Assembly: GCF_900141785.1 (NCBI RefSeq)
Contig: NZ_FQYP01000004.1
Location: forward strand, 248,001 to 312,000
From: Aquimarina spongiae
GTDB lineage: Bacteria > Bacteroidota > Bacteroidia > Flavobacteriales > Flavobacteriaceae
Direction: 5' to 3'
Length of the DNA stretch: 64,000 nucleotides
The stretch's first letter is position 1. The number at the start of each line of letters is the position of its first letter. The translations under genes and the position numbers were made by a program. The notes beneath the pieces were generated by a model. That model made no database searches. It saw only the letters and a list, made by a program, of their open reading frames with translations, and was not told the DNA's origin. Below are positions 24,194 through 32,813 of this stretch, one piece after another.

Positions 24194-26239
24194 TTAGTTA
24201 ATACTATATTTTTTGGCAATTTCTTTAGCTTCCGTTTGTAGTAATTCGTTGCCGTCTTCTATTCCTTTCTGAATAAATGCTATCGCCAATTCATCTGGTT
24301 CCATATTCTTTGTTTCAAGTACTATACCCAACGCAATTGTAGTAGCAATGCGGGTTCCAACCTTTTTTGCCGCTGTGTTATATAGCGGAATCAACTCCTC
24401 AATTTCGACTTTTTTTGCCGCCTCAATGATCTTATTTTTTAGCACAGCTCTTTTCTCTTCGGGTAAATTGGTGTACTTCTTCCCTGCTCTTTTTACCTCT
24501 TCTATAGCACGAACCTCTCTCTGCTGATTTTGAGCTGGTTTATTGTTGTTATTTTGAGATTGTACAGGTTTAGCCTTTGCCCAGGTATCTCTTAATCCTA
24601 CAGTCTTATTAAATACCAAAAGATTATCAGAACTATCAGGATCAACATTAAAATATCCTAGTCTTTGAAATTGAAATTGTTCAAGTGGTTGCACCTCTTT
24701 TAAGCTAGGTTCTACATACCCTGTTATGATCTTTAGAGACTCTGGATTAAGGAACTCCATAAAATCTTTATCCTTATGTCCAGCAGGTGCTTCATCATTA
24801 AATAATCGATCATATACTCTTATTTCTGCGGGTACTGCATGTGCTATAGATACCCAATGCAAAGTTCCTTTCACATTGCGTTTAGAAGCTTCTGTACCAC
24901 TACCCGATCTGCTTTCTGGATCATATGTACAGTGGATTTCGGTGATGTTTCCTTCATCATCTTTTACTACACTTTCTCCCTTAATGATATATGCATTTTT
25001 TAAACGAACTTCCTTACCTAAAGTAAGTCTGAAAAACTTTCGGCTAGCTTCTTCTTTGAAGTCCTCTTTTTCTATATATAACTCTCTAGAAAATGGAACT
25101 TTTCTAGATCCTGCACTATCATCTTCAGGATTATTTTCGGCTTCTAACCACTCCTCTTGTCCTTCAGGATAATTCGTGATTACCAGTTTTACCGGGTTCA
25201 TAACCGCCATTACCCTAGGCGCTATTTTATTAAGATCTTCTCTTACACAAAATTCTAACAAAGAAACATCGATAACATTTTCTCGCTTGGCCACACCTAC
25301 TGTTTCTACAAATTTACGTATCGATGCTGGAGTATATCCACGTCTTCTAAGGCCAGAAATAGTAGGCATTCTTGGATCATCCCATCCTTTGACAATACCT
25401 TCTTCTACCAGTTTAAGGAGCTTTCGCTTACTCATAATGGTATAACTCAAATTAAGCCTGGCAAACTCCCTCTGTTTGGGTCTTATATGCTCACTATACA
25501 CCTGATCCAAAAACCAGTCATATAATTTTCTATGAGGTTTAAACTCCAAAGAACATAGGGAATGAGATATATTCTCGATGTAATCACTCTCTCCATGTGT
25601 CCAATCGTACATAGGATAAATACACCATTCGTCACCTGTTCTGTGATGTGATTTTTTAAGGATACGATACATTAATGGATCCCTCATTAACATGTTTGGA
25701 TCAGCCATGTCAATTTTGGCGCGAACTACATGTGCTCCTTCATCAAATTCTCCATTTTTCATCCGTTCAAAAAGATCCAGATTTTCGACTACAGACCGGT
25801 CTCTATAAGGACTATTTGTTCCTGGTTCTGTAGTGGTACCTTTTTGCTCTGCTATAGCTTCTGCAGTTTGAGAATCCACATATGCCTTATCCTCTTTAAT
25901 TAACTGTACTGTCCAGTCATATAACTGTTGAAAATAATCTGAAGAATAGCATTCTCTATCCCATGTATACCCCAACCAGGTAATATCCTCTTTTATTGCA
26001 TCTACATATTCCTGCTCTTCTTTTGCAGGATTGGTATCATCAAACCTAAGATTGACAGGAGCATTATATTTTAACCCCAAACCAAAACTTATTCCTATAG
26101 CTTTGGTATGTCCTATATGCAGATATCCGTTAGGTTCCGGAGGAAAACGAAAACGCAAATTGCTAGTGTTCATTCCATTTTCAAGATCCTCTTCTATAAT
26201 ATGCTCTATAAAATTGAGCGATTTTTTCTCTTCAGTCAT
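24194..26239 (-). CDS. glnS: Glutamine--tRNA ligase with a 124-residue C-terminal extension
   Basis: The start was set at the ATG giving MTEEKKSLNF, because the seven preceding codons are hydrophobic and unlike the family. The class I core (about residues 1-557) has PPEPNGYLHIGH, MSKRKL, and ends at VGLRDTWAK, where the E. coli enzyme also ends. Beyond it lie an Asn/Gln-rich linker (QNNNNKPAQNQQ) and about 105 mostly helical residues (KNKIIEAAKKVEIEELIPLY). GlnRS fusions with YqeY-like helical domains exist, but I do not see a confident YqeY match. It charges tRNA-Gln directly. A possible -7 element (minus strand TAGTTTTG, 26265-26258) lies just upstream. Confidence 0.95.
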   Translation of the reverse strand: MTEEKKSLNFIEHIIEEDLENGMNTSNLRFRFPPEPNGYLHIGHTKAIGISFGLGLKYNAPVNLRFDDTNPAKEEQEYVDAIKEDITWLGYTWDRECYSSDYFQQLYDWTVQLIKEDKAYVDSQTAEAIAEQKGTTTEPGTNSPYRDRSVVENLDLFERMKNGEFDEGAHVVRAKIDMADPNMLMRDPLMYRILKKSHHRTGDEWCIYPMYDWTHGESDYIENISHSLCSLEFKPHRKLYDWFLDQVYSEHIRPKQREFARLNLSYTIMSKRKLLKLVEEGIVKGWDDPRMPTISGLRRRGYTPASIRKFVETVGVAKRENVIDVSLLEFCVREDLNKIAPRVMAVMNPVKLVITNYPEGQEEWLEAENNPEDDSAGSRKVPFSRELYIEKEDFKEEASRKFFRLTLGKEVRLKNAYIIKGESVVKDDEGNITEIHCTYDPESRSGSGTEASKRNVKGTLHWVSIAHAVPAEIRVYDRLFNDEAPAGHKDKDFMEFLNPESLKIITGYVEPSLKEVQPLEQFQFQRLGYFNVDPDSSDNLLVFNKTVGLRDTWAKAKPVQSQNNNNKPAQNQQREVRAIEEVKRAGKKYTNLPEEKRAVLKNKIIEAAKKVEIEELIPLYNTAAKKVGTRIATTIALGIVLETKNMEPDELAIAFIQKGIEDGNELLQTEAKEIAKKYSIN

Positions 26240-26379
26240 TACAAAGTAAATAAACCACAAAACTACAAATTCTTATGTTGCTTCACTACATCAAAAAACC
26301 TTTAATTACATTATTTTAAATATGATCATATCCATACGATAACCAGAATTTTTGACTCGAATATTAATAAAGATTCCTT

Positions 26380-26387
26380 TACCTTTG
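26380..26387 (+). promoter_or_regulatory. folB -7 promoter element
   Basis: TACCTTTG is a perfect and common flavobacterial -7 sequence. Transcription would begin near 26394, which supports the GTG start at 26400 and a nearly leaderless mRNA. Confidence 0.6.
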
Positions 26388-26399
26388 TCAAAAACATCT

Positions 26400-26756
26400 G
26401 TGGGAATAATTAAACTGAAAAACATCAAGATATATGCCTATCATGGATGTCTTGTTGAGGAAAAAAAAATAGGATCCGACTACAGAGTTGATCTTAAAAT
26501 TAAAGCAGATTTAACTCAATCTGCAGCGTCAGACCGTTTGGCTGATACCGTAGATTATGTACATTTAAATCATATTGTAAAAAAAGAAATGGCTATTCGA
26601 TCGAAGCTTTTAGAACATGCGGCAGAACGAATATTGGTAAGAATACTCAAAGAGTTACCTCTCGTTGAAAAAGCAACAGTAGATGTTTCAAAAATTAATC
26701 CACCTATTGGAGGAAATGTTGAAATGGTTACTATAACCCGAAGTAAAAATCGTTAA
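26400..26756 (+). CDS. folB: Dihydroneopterin aldolase
   Basis: The 118-residue protein from a GTG start matches the usual FolB length (GIIKLKNIKIYAYHGC, then a Glu-rich turn, DTVDYVHLNHIV, LLEHAAERI, and PPIGGNVEMVTI). It converts 7,8-dihydroneopterin to 6-hydroxymethyl-dihydropterin in folate synthesis. The frame stays open upstream to a TTG at 26352, but those codons lie before the predicted transcription start and are outside the family, so the GTG is preferred. Confidence 0.93.
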   Translation: MGIIKLKNIKIYAYHGCLVEEKKIGSDYRVDLKIKADLTQSAASDRLADTVDYVHLNHIVKKEMAIRSKLLEHAAERILVRILKELPLVEKATVDVSKINPPIGGNVEMVTITRSKNR

Positions 26757-26824
26757 CTTTGTACTTTCGTTATATTGGAATGCAGTTTTAATGCAATTTC
26801 TTACTAAGAAATAATAAATTTTTT

Positions 26825-26832
26825 TACATTTG
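26825..26832 (+). promoter_or_regulatory. tRNA-Cys promoter, -7 element
   Basis: TACATTTG fits TAnnTTTG and sits 17 bases before the mature tRNA 5' end. A weak TTAC lies 20 bases further upstream. Confidence 0.55.
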
Positions 26833-26849
26833 CCTTCCAACCAAAAACT

Positions 26850-26920
26850 GGTGTCGTGGCCGAGTGGCTAGGCAGTGGTCTGCAACACCATCTACAGCGG
26901 TTCGAATCCGCTCGACACCT
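26850..26920 (+). tRNA. tRNA-Cys (GCA)
   Basis: The 71-nt cloverleaf has acceptor stem GGTGTCG/CGACACC, a D-arm (GGCCGAGTGGCTAGGC), the anticodon loop CTGCAAC with anticodon GCA, and a T-arm with GGTTCGAATCC. The discriminator base is T, as expected for tRNA-Cys. CCA is not encoded. Confidence 0.97.
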
Positions 26921-26921
26921 C

Positions 26922-26953
26922 AAAAATCCTGTACATTTTGTACGGGATTTTTT
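26922..26953. terminator. Bidirectional terminator after tRNA-Cys and the LysE gene
   Basis: The stem AAAAATCC-T-GTAC with GTAC-G-GGATTTTT and loop ATTTT starts one base after the tRNA. It contains part of the stop codon of the convergent LysE-family gene, so it probably serves both. Confidence 0.85.
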
Positions 26954-27650
26954 AGTTAAAAGCAGGAGTTTCTGGAGTTATTCTTTCTATTTCATTTTGT
27001 ATTCTCTCCTCCATGGTATCTGGTAAGACTCCTTTTAATATTAAAAACACTCCAAAAACAACCATCAGTATACTAATTACTCTTTTGGTCATATATGTTC
27101 TTTTTGGAGTCAATTTTCTTTTTAAGCGTTTGGCCAATAACATTTTGAACACATCAATAAACAAATATGTACCTAGAACAATACTGAAGAAATACAATAT
27201 TCTATTGGTATTCATATCCAATTGTGGTCCAATAACAATGATAATACTCAGCCAGAAACCCAATACTCCGATATTGATAAAATTGAGCAAAAACCCTTTT
27301 ACAAAGAGCATCAAGTAATTCTGTTTATTGATTATTTCTACCGACGTATCTCGAAGTTTATTATAGTTTTTACGTTCCTGGATAAAAGAAATTACTCCAT
27401 AGGTAGCCAACAACATCCCACCAAAAATAAATAACGCAGGATCATCTTTAATTTTTTCAAGAATTTGATTGGTACTAAAATATGCGATAAGAATAAAGAC
27501 AATATCAGCAAAAATTACACCCAGATCCAACGCTAATGCAGCTCGAAAACCTTTAATAGCCGCTGTTTCTAAAAGCACAAAAAAAACAGGCCCAATCAAA
27601 AAGGCTAATAAAAATCCTAATGGTATTGCGGCCTGAGCATCTTGAAGCAT
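26952..27650 (-). CDS. LysE/RhtB-family amino-acid exporter
   Basis: The 232-residue protein has about six transmembrane segments. The N-terminal IPLGFLLAFLIGPVFFVLLE and a conserved aspartate in helix two (LDLGVIFADIVFI) are typical of LysE-type exporters. It probably exports an amino acid or related solute; the substrate is unknown. The stop codon is embedded in the terminator shared with tRNA-Cys. A strong -7 element lies 22 bases upstream. Confidence 0.85.
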   Translation of the reverse strand: MLQDAQAAIPLGFLLAFLIGPVFFVLLETAAIKGFRAALALDLGVIFADIVFILIAYFSTNQILEKIKDDPALFIFGGMLLATYGVISFIQERKNYNKLRDTSVEIINKQNYLMLFVKGFLLNFINIGVLGFWLSIIIVIGPQLDMNTNRILYFFSIVLGTYLFIDVFKMLLAKRLKRKLTPKRTYMTKRVISILMVVFGVFLILKGVLPDTMEERIQNEIERITPETPAFN

Positions 27651-27671
27651 ATGATAAGTGTGTCTATACTA

Positions 27672-27679
27672 CAAAGGTA
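27672..27679 (-). promoter_or_regulatory. Promoter -7 element of the LysE-family gene
   Basis: The minus strand reads TACCTTTG, a perfect match to the flavobacterial -7 consensus. The predicted transcription start is about 15 bases before the ATG. No clear -33 box is seen. Confidence 0.55.
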
Positions 27680-27689
27680 AAAAAACTAC

Positions 27690-28364
27690 TTAGTTAACTT
27701 CTATGATTTTACCTCCCAATAATTTTTGAGTATCCATTTCTGTTGGATTTCCAAAAATTCTTATGGTACCTCCAGCATTGGTATTGGCTTTGATGTACTT
27801 TCTGGCAAAAACTTCTGCAGTTCCTCCGGCGCTTACCCTTACCTGTACTTCGTTACTTTCAAGTTCACTAGCGTAATATTGCCCACCAGAGTTAATTATA
27901 ATTTCCTGTTCCTTTGCTTCACCTTCAAGATCAATTTCTCCACCTGTTACCGCTTTTCCGTACACAAAATTGGCATCTACTTTTCCAATGACCTTTCCAC
28001 CTTCTTGCGCACGGATATCCAAATCTCTTGATTTGATAACGTCCTGGGCGATAATCCTGGCACCTTCGTTGGCATCAATCTTTTCAATTTGTTTATAATA
28101 CACGGTTACTTTGGTGTTGTTATTATCCCAAATATTATCTACAAACATTCGTATTTTCAACAGATCATCTTTCAGAATCACGTCTACTTCACGTCTTTTT
28201 ATTCCAGTTATTTCAACCTTATTTTCATCACTCTCCACCAAGGTTACACTGATTTTATCAAATACCTTTAGTTCAGTAAAATCTCCAATGTTTTTGGTCA
28301 CTACGTCCTGAGCATTTATCGAGAGTAATGGTAACCATACCCATAAAAAAAGAATCTTTTTCAT
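27690..28364 (-). CDS. Head-GIN domain (DUF2807) secreted protein
   Basis: The 224-residue protein has a signal peptide (ends SINAQ). It then shows the DUF2807/head-GIN pattern: an opening FTELKVFDKISVTLVESDENKVEI, followed by a beta-helix-like series of Gly-rich turns (EGARIIAQDV, EGGKVIGKV, AGGTAEVFA, AGGTIRIFGNP). The family is abundant in Bacteroidota and was named putative auto-transporter adhesin, but its role is unproven. It lies downstream of rnr on the same strand with a 43-bp gap, so co-transcription is possible. Confidence 0.85.
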   Translation of the reverse strand: MKKILFLWVWLPLLSINAQDVVTKNIGDFTELKVFDKISVTLVESDENKVEITGIKRREVDVILKDDLLKIRMFVDNIWDNNNTKVTVYYKQIEKIDANEGARIIAQDVIKSRDLDIRAQEGGKVIGKVDANFVYGKAVTGGEIDLEGEAKEQEIIINSGGQYYASELESNEVQVRVSAGGTAEVFARKYIKANTNAGGTIRIFGNPTEMDTQKLLGGKIIEVN

Positions 28365-28407
28365 ATCAAAAATATTTTAAGATTTGTGTGTTATTATCTA
28401 TAGAATT

Positions 28408-30606
28408 TTATTCTACCTCTTCTTTACTTCCGATAAGTGTAAAATCCAGATGCCTTTTGACCAAATCAGCACTTTTTACTTTCACATAAACTTCATCTCC
28501 TAGCTGGTAAACTTTCTTCGAAGTCTGCCCTACAACAGCATATTCGTCCTGATCGAATACGTAATGATCATCATTCATATCGCGTAATCTGATCATTCCT
28601 TCGCATTTATTGCTAATAATTTCTACATAAATACCCCACTCGGTTACTCCAGAAATTACACCCAAAAAATGCTCGTCTTCATGATCTTTCATGAACTTGA
28701 TCTGCATGTATTTAATAGAATCTCTTTCTGCATTTGCAGCAAGGTTTTCCATACTACTGCTGTGATTACACTTTTCTTCGTATTCTTCTTCAACAACAGA
28801 TTTTCCATTATCCAGATAATGTTGCAGCAAACGATGTGCCATAACATCAGGATATCTTCTAATCGGTGATGTAAAATGCGAATAATAGTCAAATGCTAAT
28901 CCATAATGCCCAATATTACGGGTAGTATATTCCGCTTTGCTCATACTTCTAATAGCAAGCGTATCTACAAGGTTTTGTTCTTTTCTACCTTGCACATCCT
29001 TTAATAAACCATTTAAAGATTTTGTGGTAGTTTTTCGGTCTCTTAAATCTAATTTATATCCAAATCGTCCGATGATGTTTTGTAGTGCTGCTAACTTTTC
29101 GTCATCGGGTTCGTCGTGTACTCGATATACGAAGGTTTTCTTTGGATTTTGTTTTCCGATGAATTCTGCGACTTTTTTATTAGCAAGTAACATAAACTCC
29201 TCGATTAACTTATTGGCGTCCTTAGAAGTCTTAAAAAAGACTCCTGTAGGTTCGTTATTGTTGTTTAAAGAGAACCGTACTTCTACCTTATCAAAAGAAA
29301 TAGCTCCATGTTTCATTCGTTTGGAGCGCATGATCTTGGCCAACTCATCTAATTTAAGAATCGCTTCTTTTATCTTATCATCAGCGGCATAGCTTTTTCC
29401 GGTAAGTGAAATTTCTTCAGGAATACCACTTTCTTTGGTCTCTATGATATGTTGCGCTTCCTCGTAAGCAAAACGTGCATCAGAGTAGGTTACTGTTCTA
29501 CCAAACCATTGATTTTTGATTTCTGCCTTATCGTTAAGTTCAAAAACTGCAGAAAATGTATATTTCTCTTCATGTGGTCTTAAAGAACATGCATTATTCG
29601 ATAAAATCTCGGGTAACATCGGTACCACTCTATCTACCAGGTATACAGAAGTTGCTCTTTCGTAGGCTTCATCATCAAGAATTGATCCTGGTTTTACGTA
29701 GTGTGATACATCTGCAATGTGGATACCAATTTCGTAGTTTCCATTCTCTAAAATTTCGAAAGATAAAGCATCGTCAAAATCCTTGGCATCCTTGGGATCT
29801 ATCGTAAACGTTAAGATATTTCTCATATCTCTTCGTTTCTTGATTTCAGATTCCTGAATACTCGTATCTAATTGATTGGCAAATTCTTCAACCTCCTCGG
29901 GAAATTCATATGGTAGCCCATACTGAGCTAAAATAGCATGAATTTCGGTATGGTGTTCTCCTGGTTTACCCAGAACTTTTACTACTTTACCAAAAGGTGA
30001 TTCTGCATTATCAGGCCAATCTTCTAACTTTACCAATACTTTATCCCCATGTTCAGACTTGCCTATTTTATTCTTCGGTACAAAAATATCGGTATACATT
30101 TTACCATCCTGAACATTTACAAAACCATAATTTTTTTGAAGCTCAATAACTCCTACAAACTCATTTCTTTTACGGTTGATGATTCTTGTAATTTCTCCTT
30201 CGCTTTTCCCTCTTCTCTTTCTGCGGTACACATATACCTCTACTTCGTCTCCGTCTAATGCTTTATTTAAATTATTATTTGGAATAAAAATATCGTCTTC
30301 AAGATCCTCTACCACTACATATCCAGTTCCTTTTGCGGTGATCTCTAATCTACCTGTAAATGTATTTATATTAGGAATGATCTTAAATTTACCTCGCTCA
30401 ACTTCTTCAATTTGTTTTTTTGCTGCTAATTGAGCTAACTTCTTGATAATCTGATTTCTGCTACTGGCATCATTCACACCGAATTTAGCAGCTATTTGTT
30501 TGTAATTAAAAGTTTTATGAGGTTCTGATTTAAGTATTTTGAGTATTCCTTGGGTGATATTCTCTATTTTGGGAGACTTTTTTCTTCTTCTACTCTTTCT
30601 TTTCAT
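28408..30606 (-). CDS. rnr: Ribonuclease R
   Basis: The 732-residue 3'-5' exoribonuclease has an N-terminal basic stretch (MKRKSRRRKK), a winged-helix region, two cold-shock domains (FTGRLEITAKGTGYVVVED), and the RNB domain with catalytic aspartates in DPKDAKDFDDAL. A C-terminal S1 domain (FLGVISGVTEWGIYVEI) is present. It degrades structured RNA and takes part in rRNA quality control. The frame also contains an upstream TTG three codons earlier, but the ATG at 30606 is preferred. Confidence 0.97.
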   Translation of the reverse strand: MKRKSRRRKKSPKIENITQGILKILKSEPHKTFNYKQIAAKFGVNDASSRNQIIKKLAQLAAKKQIEEVERGKFKIIPNINTFTGRLEITAKGTGYVVVEDLEDDIFIPNNNLNKALDGDEVEVYVYRRKRRGKSEGEITRIINRKRNEFVGVIELQKNYGFVNVQDGKMYTDIFVPKNKIGKSEHGDKVLVKLEDWPDNAESPFGKVVKVLGKPGEHHTEIHAILAQYGLPYEFPEEVEEFANQLDTSIQESEIKKRRDMRNILTFTIDPKDAKDFDDALSFEILENGNYEIGIHIADVSHYVKPGSILDDEAYERATSVYLVDRVVPMLPEILSNNACSLRPHEEKYTFSAVFELNDKAEIKNQWFGRTVTYSDARFAYEEAQHIIETKESGIPEEISLTGKSYAADDKIKEAILKLDELAKIMRSKRMKHGAISFDKVEVRFSLNNNNEPTGVFFKTSKDANKLIEEFMLLANKKVAEFIGKQNPKKTFVYRVHDEPDDEKLAALQNIIGRFGYKLDLRDRKTTTKSLNGLLKDVQGRKEQNLVDTLAIRSMSKAEYTTRNIGHYGLAFDYYSHFTSPIRRYPDVMAHRLLQHYLDNGKSVVEEEYEEKCNHSSSMENLAANAERDSIKYMQIKFMKDHEDEHFLGVISGVTEWGIYVEIISNKCEGMIRLRDMNDDHYVFDQDEYAVVGQTSKKVYQLGDEVYVKVKSADLVKRHLDFTLIGSKEEVE

Positions 30607-30846
30607 TAATGTCAATTATATTATATCTGATAAAAGTACTGTTTATTGTTAAAGATTTATAATTTTAGGTTTAAACTTTTTATTAATCATTGCATTCTCT
30701 TTATGTTTAACCTTTAAAAAATGTATTATCTGTAAATCAGTAGTTTATATTTACATTTTCTAAACAATTTCCTGCTTTTATCTTAAAAATTACTTAATTT
30801 TATTTTACTATACTAAACAGTCATAGATTGCTGTTTCTATATAACG

Positions 30847-31026
30847 ATGGCTAAAATCAAAAAAGTACATAAAGTAATATTCCTTTTCGTTCTAATATTC
30901 TTGTTAGGAGTGTATTCTTTCAGTTTATATATCAGTAATACCCTGGATAAAAAGAATGAAACGATCAATGAGTCAGAGATAAATGGCTCAGCACGATTTG
31001 GGGAAGAAACTCTAGAGACTGATTAA
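30847..31026 (+). CDS. Small single-span membrane protein, 59 residues
   Basis: An ATG frame of 59 codons starts with a basic n-region (MAKIKKVHK). One strong transmembrane segment (VIFLFVLIFLLGVYSFSLYI, residues 10-29) follows, then an acidic tail (NESEINGSARFGEETLETD). The topology suggests a bitopic inner-membrane peptide. There is no recognised family. It is divergent from rnr and precedes the DUF2007 gene by 83 bp. Confidence 0.55.
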   Translation: MAKIKKVHKVIFLFVLIFLLGVYSFSLYISNTLDKKNETINESEINGSARFGEETLETD

Positions 31027-31109
31027 CGGTCAGTAGTTTATCTCATTTTATCACTACTTTACTGATCCCTTTTTCTTATTTCGTATATTTAGCTATTGAT
31101 TTTCTTTTA

Positions 31110-31349
31110 ATGAAAGACTTTGTTATTGTAAAAACCTTTACTTACCCCTATGAATACGCTATATTGAAACTTCTTCTAGATAGAGAAGGCATATCGTATT
31201 TCTTCGAGAACGAAACAATGATTGGCGTTTTTCCTTTTTACTCCAACGCTCTGGGAGGAATCAATCTCAAAGTTCATCAAAGAGACAAAGAAAGAGTACT
31301 ACAAATCATAGACGATTTAAATACCAATTCTCATCTACGAATTGTATAA
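31110..31349 (+). CDS. DUF2007 small putative signal-transducing protein
   Basis: The 79-residue protein has the DUF2007 layout: FVIVKTFTYPYEYAILKLLLDREGI, then a strand with ENETMIGVFPFYSNALGGI, and a C-terminal helix KERVLQIIDDL. The fold resembles PII-type signalling proteins, but no ligand is known. It is the last gene before the long AT-rich gap. Confidence 0.8.
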   Translation: MKDFVIVKTFTYPYEYAILKLLLDREGISYFFENETMIGVFPFYSNALGGINLKVHQRDKERVLQIIDDLNTNSHLRIV

Positions 31350-31919
31350 GAACATTCTTTATTTTCAATTTTTAAATTCAAAGATACTTTTCAACATATA
31401 TTAAATATATCTTTTTTCTTTTTTTGAAATTTAAAATTAATAATGATACTTATGATGTAGTGTGAATAGCGGTATAACTTTTCGAAGTTTTTTTTGCTTT
31501 TTTAGTTTCTTGAAATTTTCAGAAACATATAAACAAGATATCAATATGATAATTGCTTGAAAATGTAACAGAAATAAAAAATAATCAACAGTTGTTAATA
31601 GCATATTCACAGGTATAATATTTAATAGTTTTTCAAAAAAATGGCAGTTCATAACATTAATTTAATGTTTGAAAACTCAACCAAAAAAAATGAATTTATT
31701 GTTTTGAAAATTGCAGACACCTCTTGTATTCTAATAAAAAATCAAACAAGCAAAAAAATGTTATAAATTTTAGGAACCATTTATTCACATACAATGTTAA
31801 CACAAGGTTATGAGTTATTAACATTAAGGTAATATTTACGTAATTATTTGACTTTTTGAAGGTTACTTTTTTGGATTAAATTATCTTTGTAGTGTAACTC
31901 AAACAGACATCAAAAACAA
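31350..31919. other. 570-bp AT-rich intergenic region
   Basis: There is no convincing gene; the only frame here (minus strand, 31437-31652) has repetitive hydrophobic codons and no family match. It contains a DnaA-box-like TTATTCACA (31781-31789), two one-off relatives (31461-31469 minus strand, 31603-31611 plus strand), and an 8-bp inverted repeat AATGTTAA/TTAACATT (31793-31825). The rpiB promoter lies at its right end. Confidence 0.5.
31882..31889 (+). promoter_or_regulatory. rpiB promoter, -7 element
   Basis: TATCTTTG fits the Bacteroidota -7 consensus. A TTTG lies at 31855-31858 with a 23-bp spacer, somewhat longer than usual. The start codon follows about 30 bases later. Confidence 0.5.
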
Positions 31920-32351
31920 ATGAAAATAGCTATAGGAAACGACCACGCAGGAACAGAATATAAGTTTACAATAGTAGAATATCTTACTTCTCAGGGAATT
32001 GAAGTAATTAATCATGGTACAAACGAAGATTCTAGTGTAGATTATCCAGATTTTGTGCATCCTGTAGCAAAAGATGTTGATAGTGAGAATGCGGATTTTG
32101 GAATTTTAATTTGTGGTAGTGGTAATGGTGTTGCCATGACTGCTAACAAATACAAAAATATTCGGGCTGGTCTGTGTTGGACAAAAGAAATAACAGAACT
32201 TACCAGACAACATAATAATGCAAACATTATATGTATCCCTGCAAGATTTACTTCTGCACCACAAGCTTTAGAAATGGTAAAAACATTTTTAAATACTGCT
32301 TTTGAAGGAGGTAGACACTTAAATCGGGTAAACAAAATACCGATGTGCTAA
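31920..32351 (+). CDS. rpiB: Ribose-5-phosphate isomerase B
   Basis: The 143-residue protein has the RpiB/LacAB motifs IAIGNDHAGTEYK, YPDFVHPVA and ICGSGNGVAMTANK; the general family has Cys in the ICGxG(I) active site and it is present. It interconverts ribose-5-phosphate and ribulose-5-phosphate in the pentose phosphate pathway. The next gene begins 12 bases later, so the two are likely co-transcribed. Confidence 0.96.
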   Translation: MKIAIGNDHAGTEYKFTIVEYLTSQGIEVINHGTNEDSSVDYPDFVHPVAKDVDSENADFGILICGSGNGVAMTANKYKNIRAGLCWTKEITELTRQHNNANIICIPARFTSAPQALEMVKTFLNTAFEGGRHLNRVNKIPMC

Positions 32352-32363
32352 TACTACGGATTT

Positions 32364-32810
32364 ATGAGCCTAAAATTTATGGTAAAAAGGTTCGATGAGT
32401 TTACAGCATCGGAGCTCTATAAAATTTTGCGCTTACGCGCAGAAGTTTTTGTTGTTGAACAAGATTGTGTATATCAAGATATCGATAACAAAGACCAAAA
32501 AGCATTGCATGTAATTGGTTACAAAGATGATCAAGTTGTCGCTTATACTAGAATATTTAAAGCAGGCGATTATTTTGAGCACGCCAGTATTGGTAGAGTA
32601 GTGGTTGCTGAAAAAGAAAGGCAATACGGATATGGCCATGATCTCATCAAAGAAAGCATTGCTGCCGTGGACAATCATTTTAAAACCACCACCATCAAAA
32701 TTTCTGCACAAACCTATTTACAAAGATTTTACGAATCCCATGGGTTTGTTATGGTAGGAGAGGAGTACCTCGAAGATGGTATCCCCCATATCGGAATGAT
32801 ACTAGAGTAA
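32364..32810 (+). CDS. ElaA-like GNAT N-acetyltransferase
   Basis: The 148-residue protein has the ElaA signature near the start (LRAEVFVVEQDCVYQDIDN). The acetyl-CoA-binding strand/turn follows (IGRVVVAEKERQYGYGHDL), with a C-terminal QTYLQRFYESHGF. It transfers acetyl groups to an unknown amine. It follows rpiB closely and converges with the DUF5689 gene, with only three bases between the stops. Confidence 0.88.
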   Translation: MSLKFMVKRFDEFTASELYKILRLRAEVFVVEQDCVYQDIDNKDQKALHVIGYKDDQVVAYTRIFKAGDYFEHASIGRVVVAEKERQYGYGHDLIKESIAAVDNHFKTTTIKISAQTYLQRFYESHGFVMVGEEYLEDGIPHIGMILE

Positions 32811-32813
32811 AAG

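Noticed and set aside
26218..26260. Longer glnS start adding eight N-terminal codons (MWFIYFV)
   Set aside because: The extra residues are hydrophobic, absent from the family and close to the likely transcription start.
31437..31652. Minus-strand frame of 71 codons in the AT-rich gap
   Set aside because: Composition is what AT-rich DNA gives by chance; there is no promoter or recognisable family. A small membrane peptide cannot be fully excluded.
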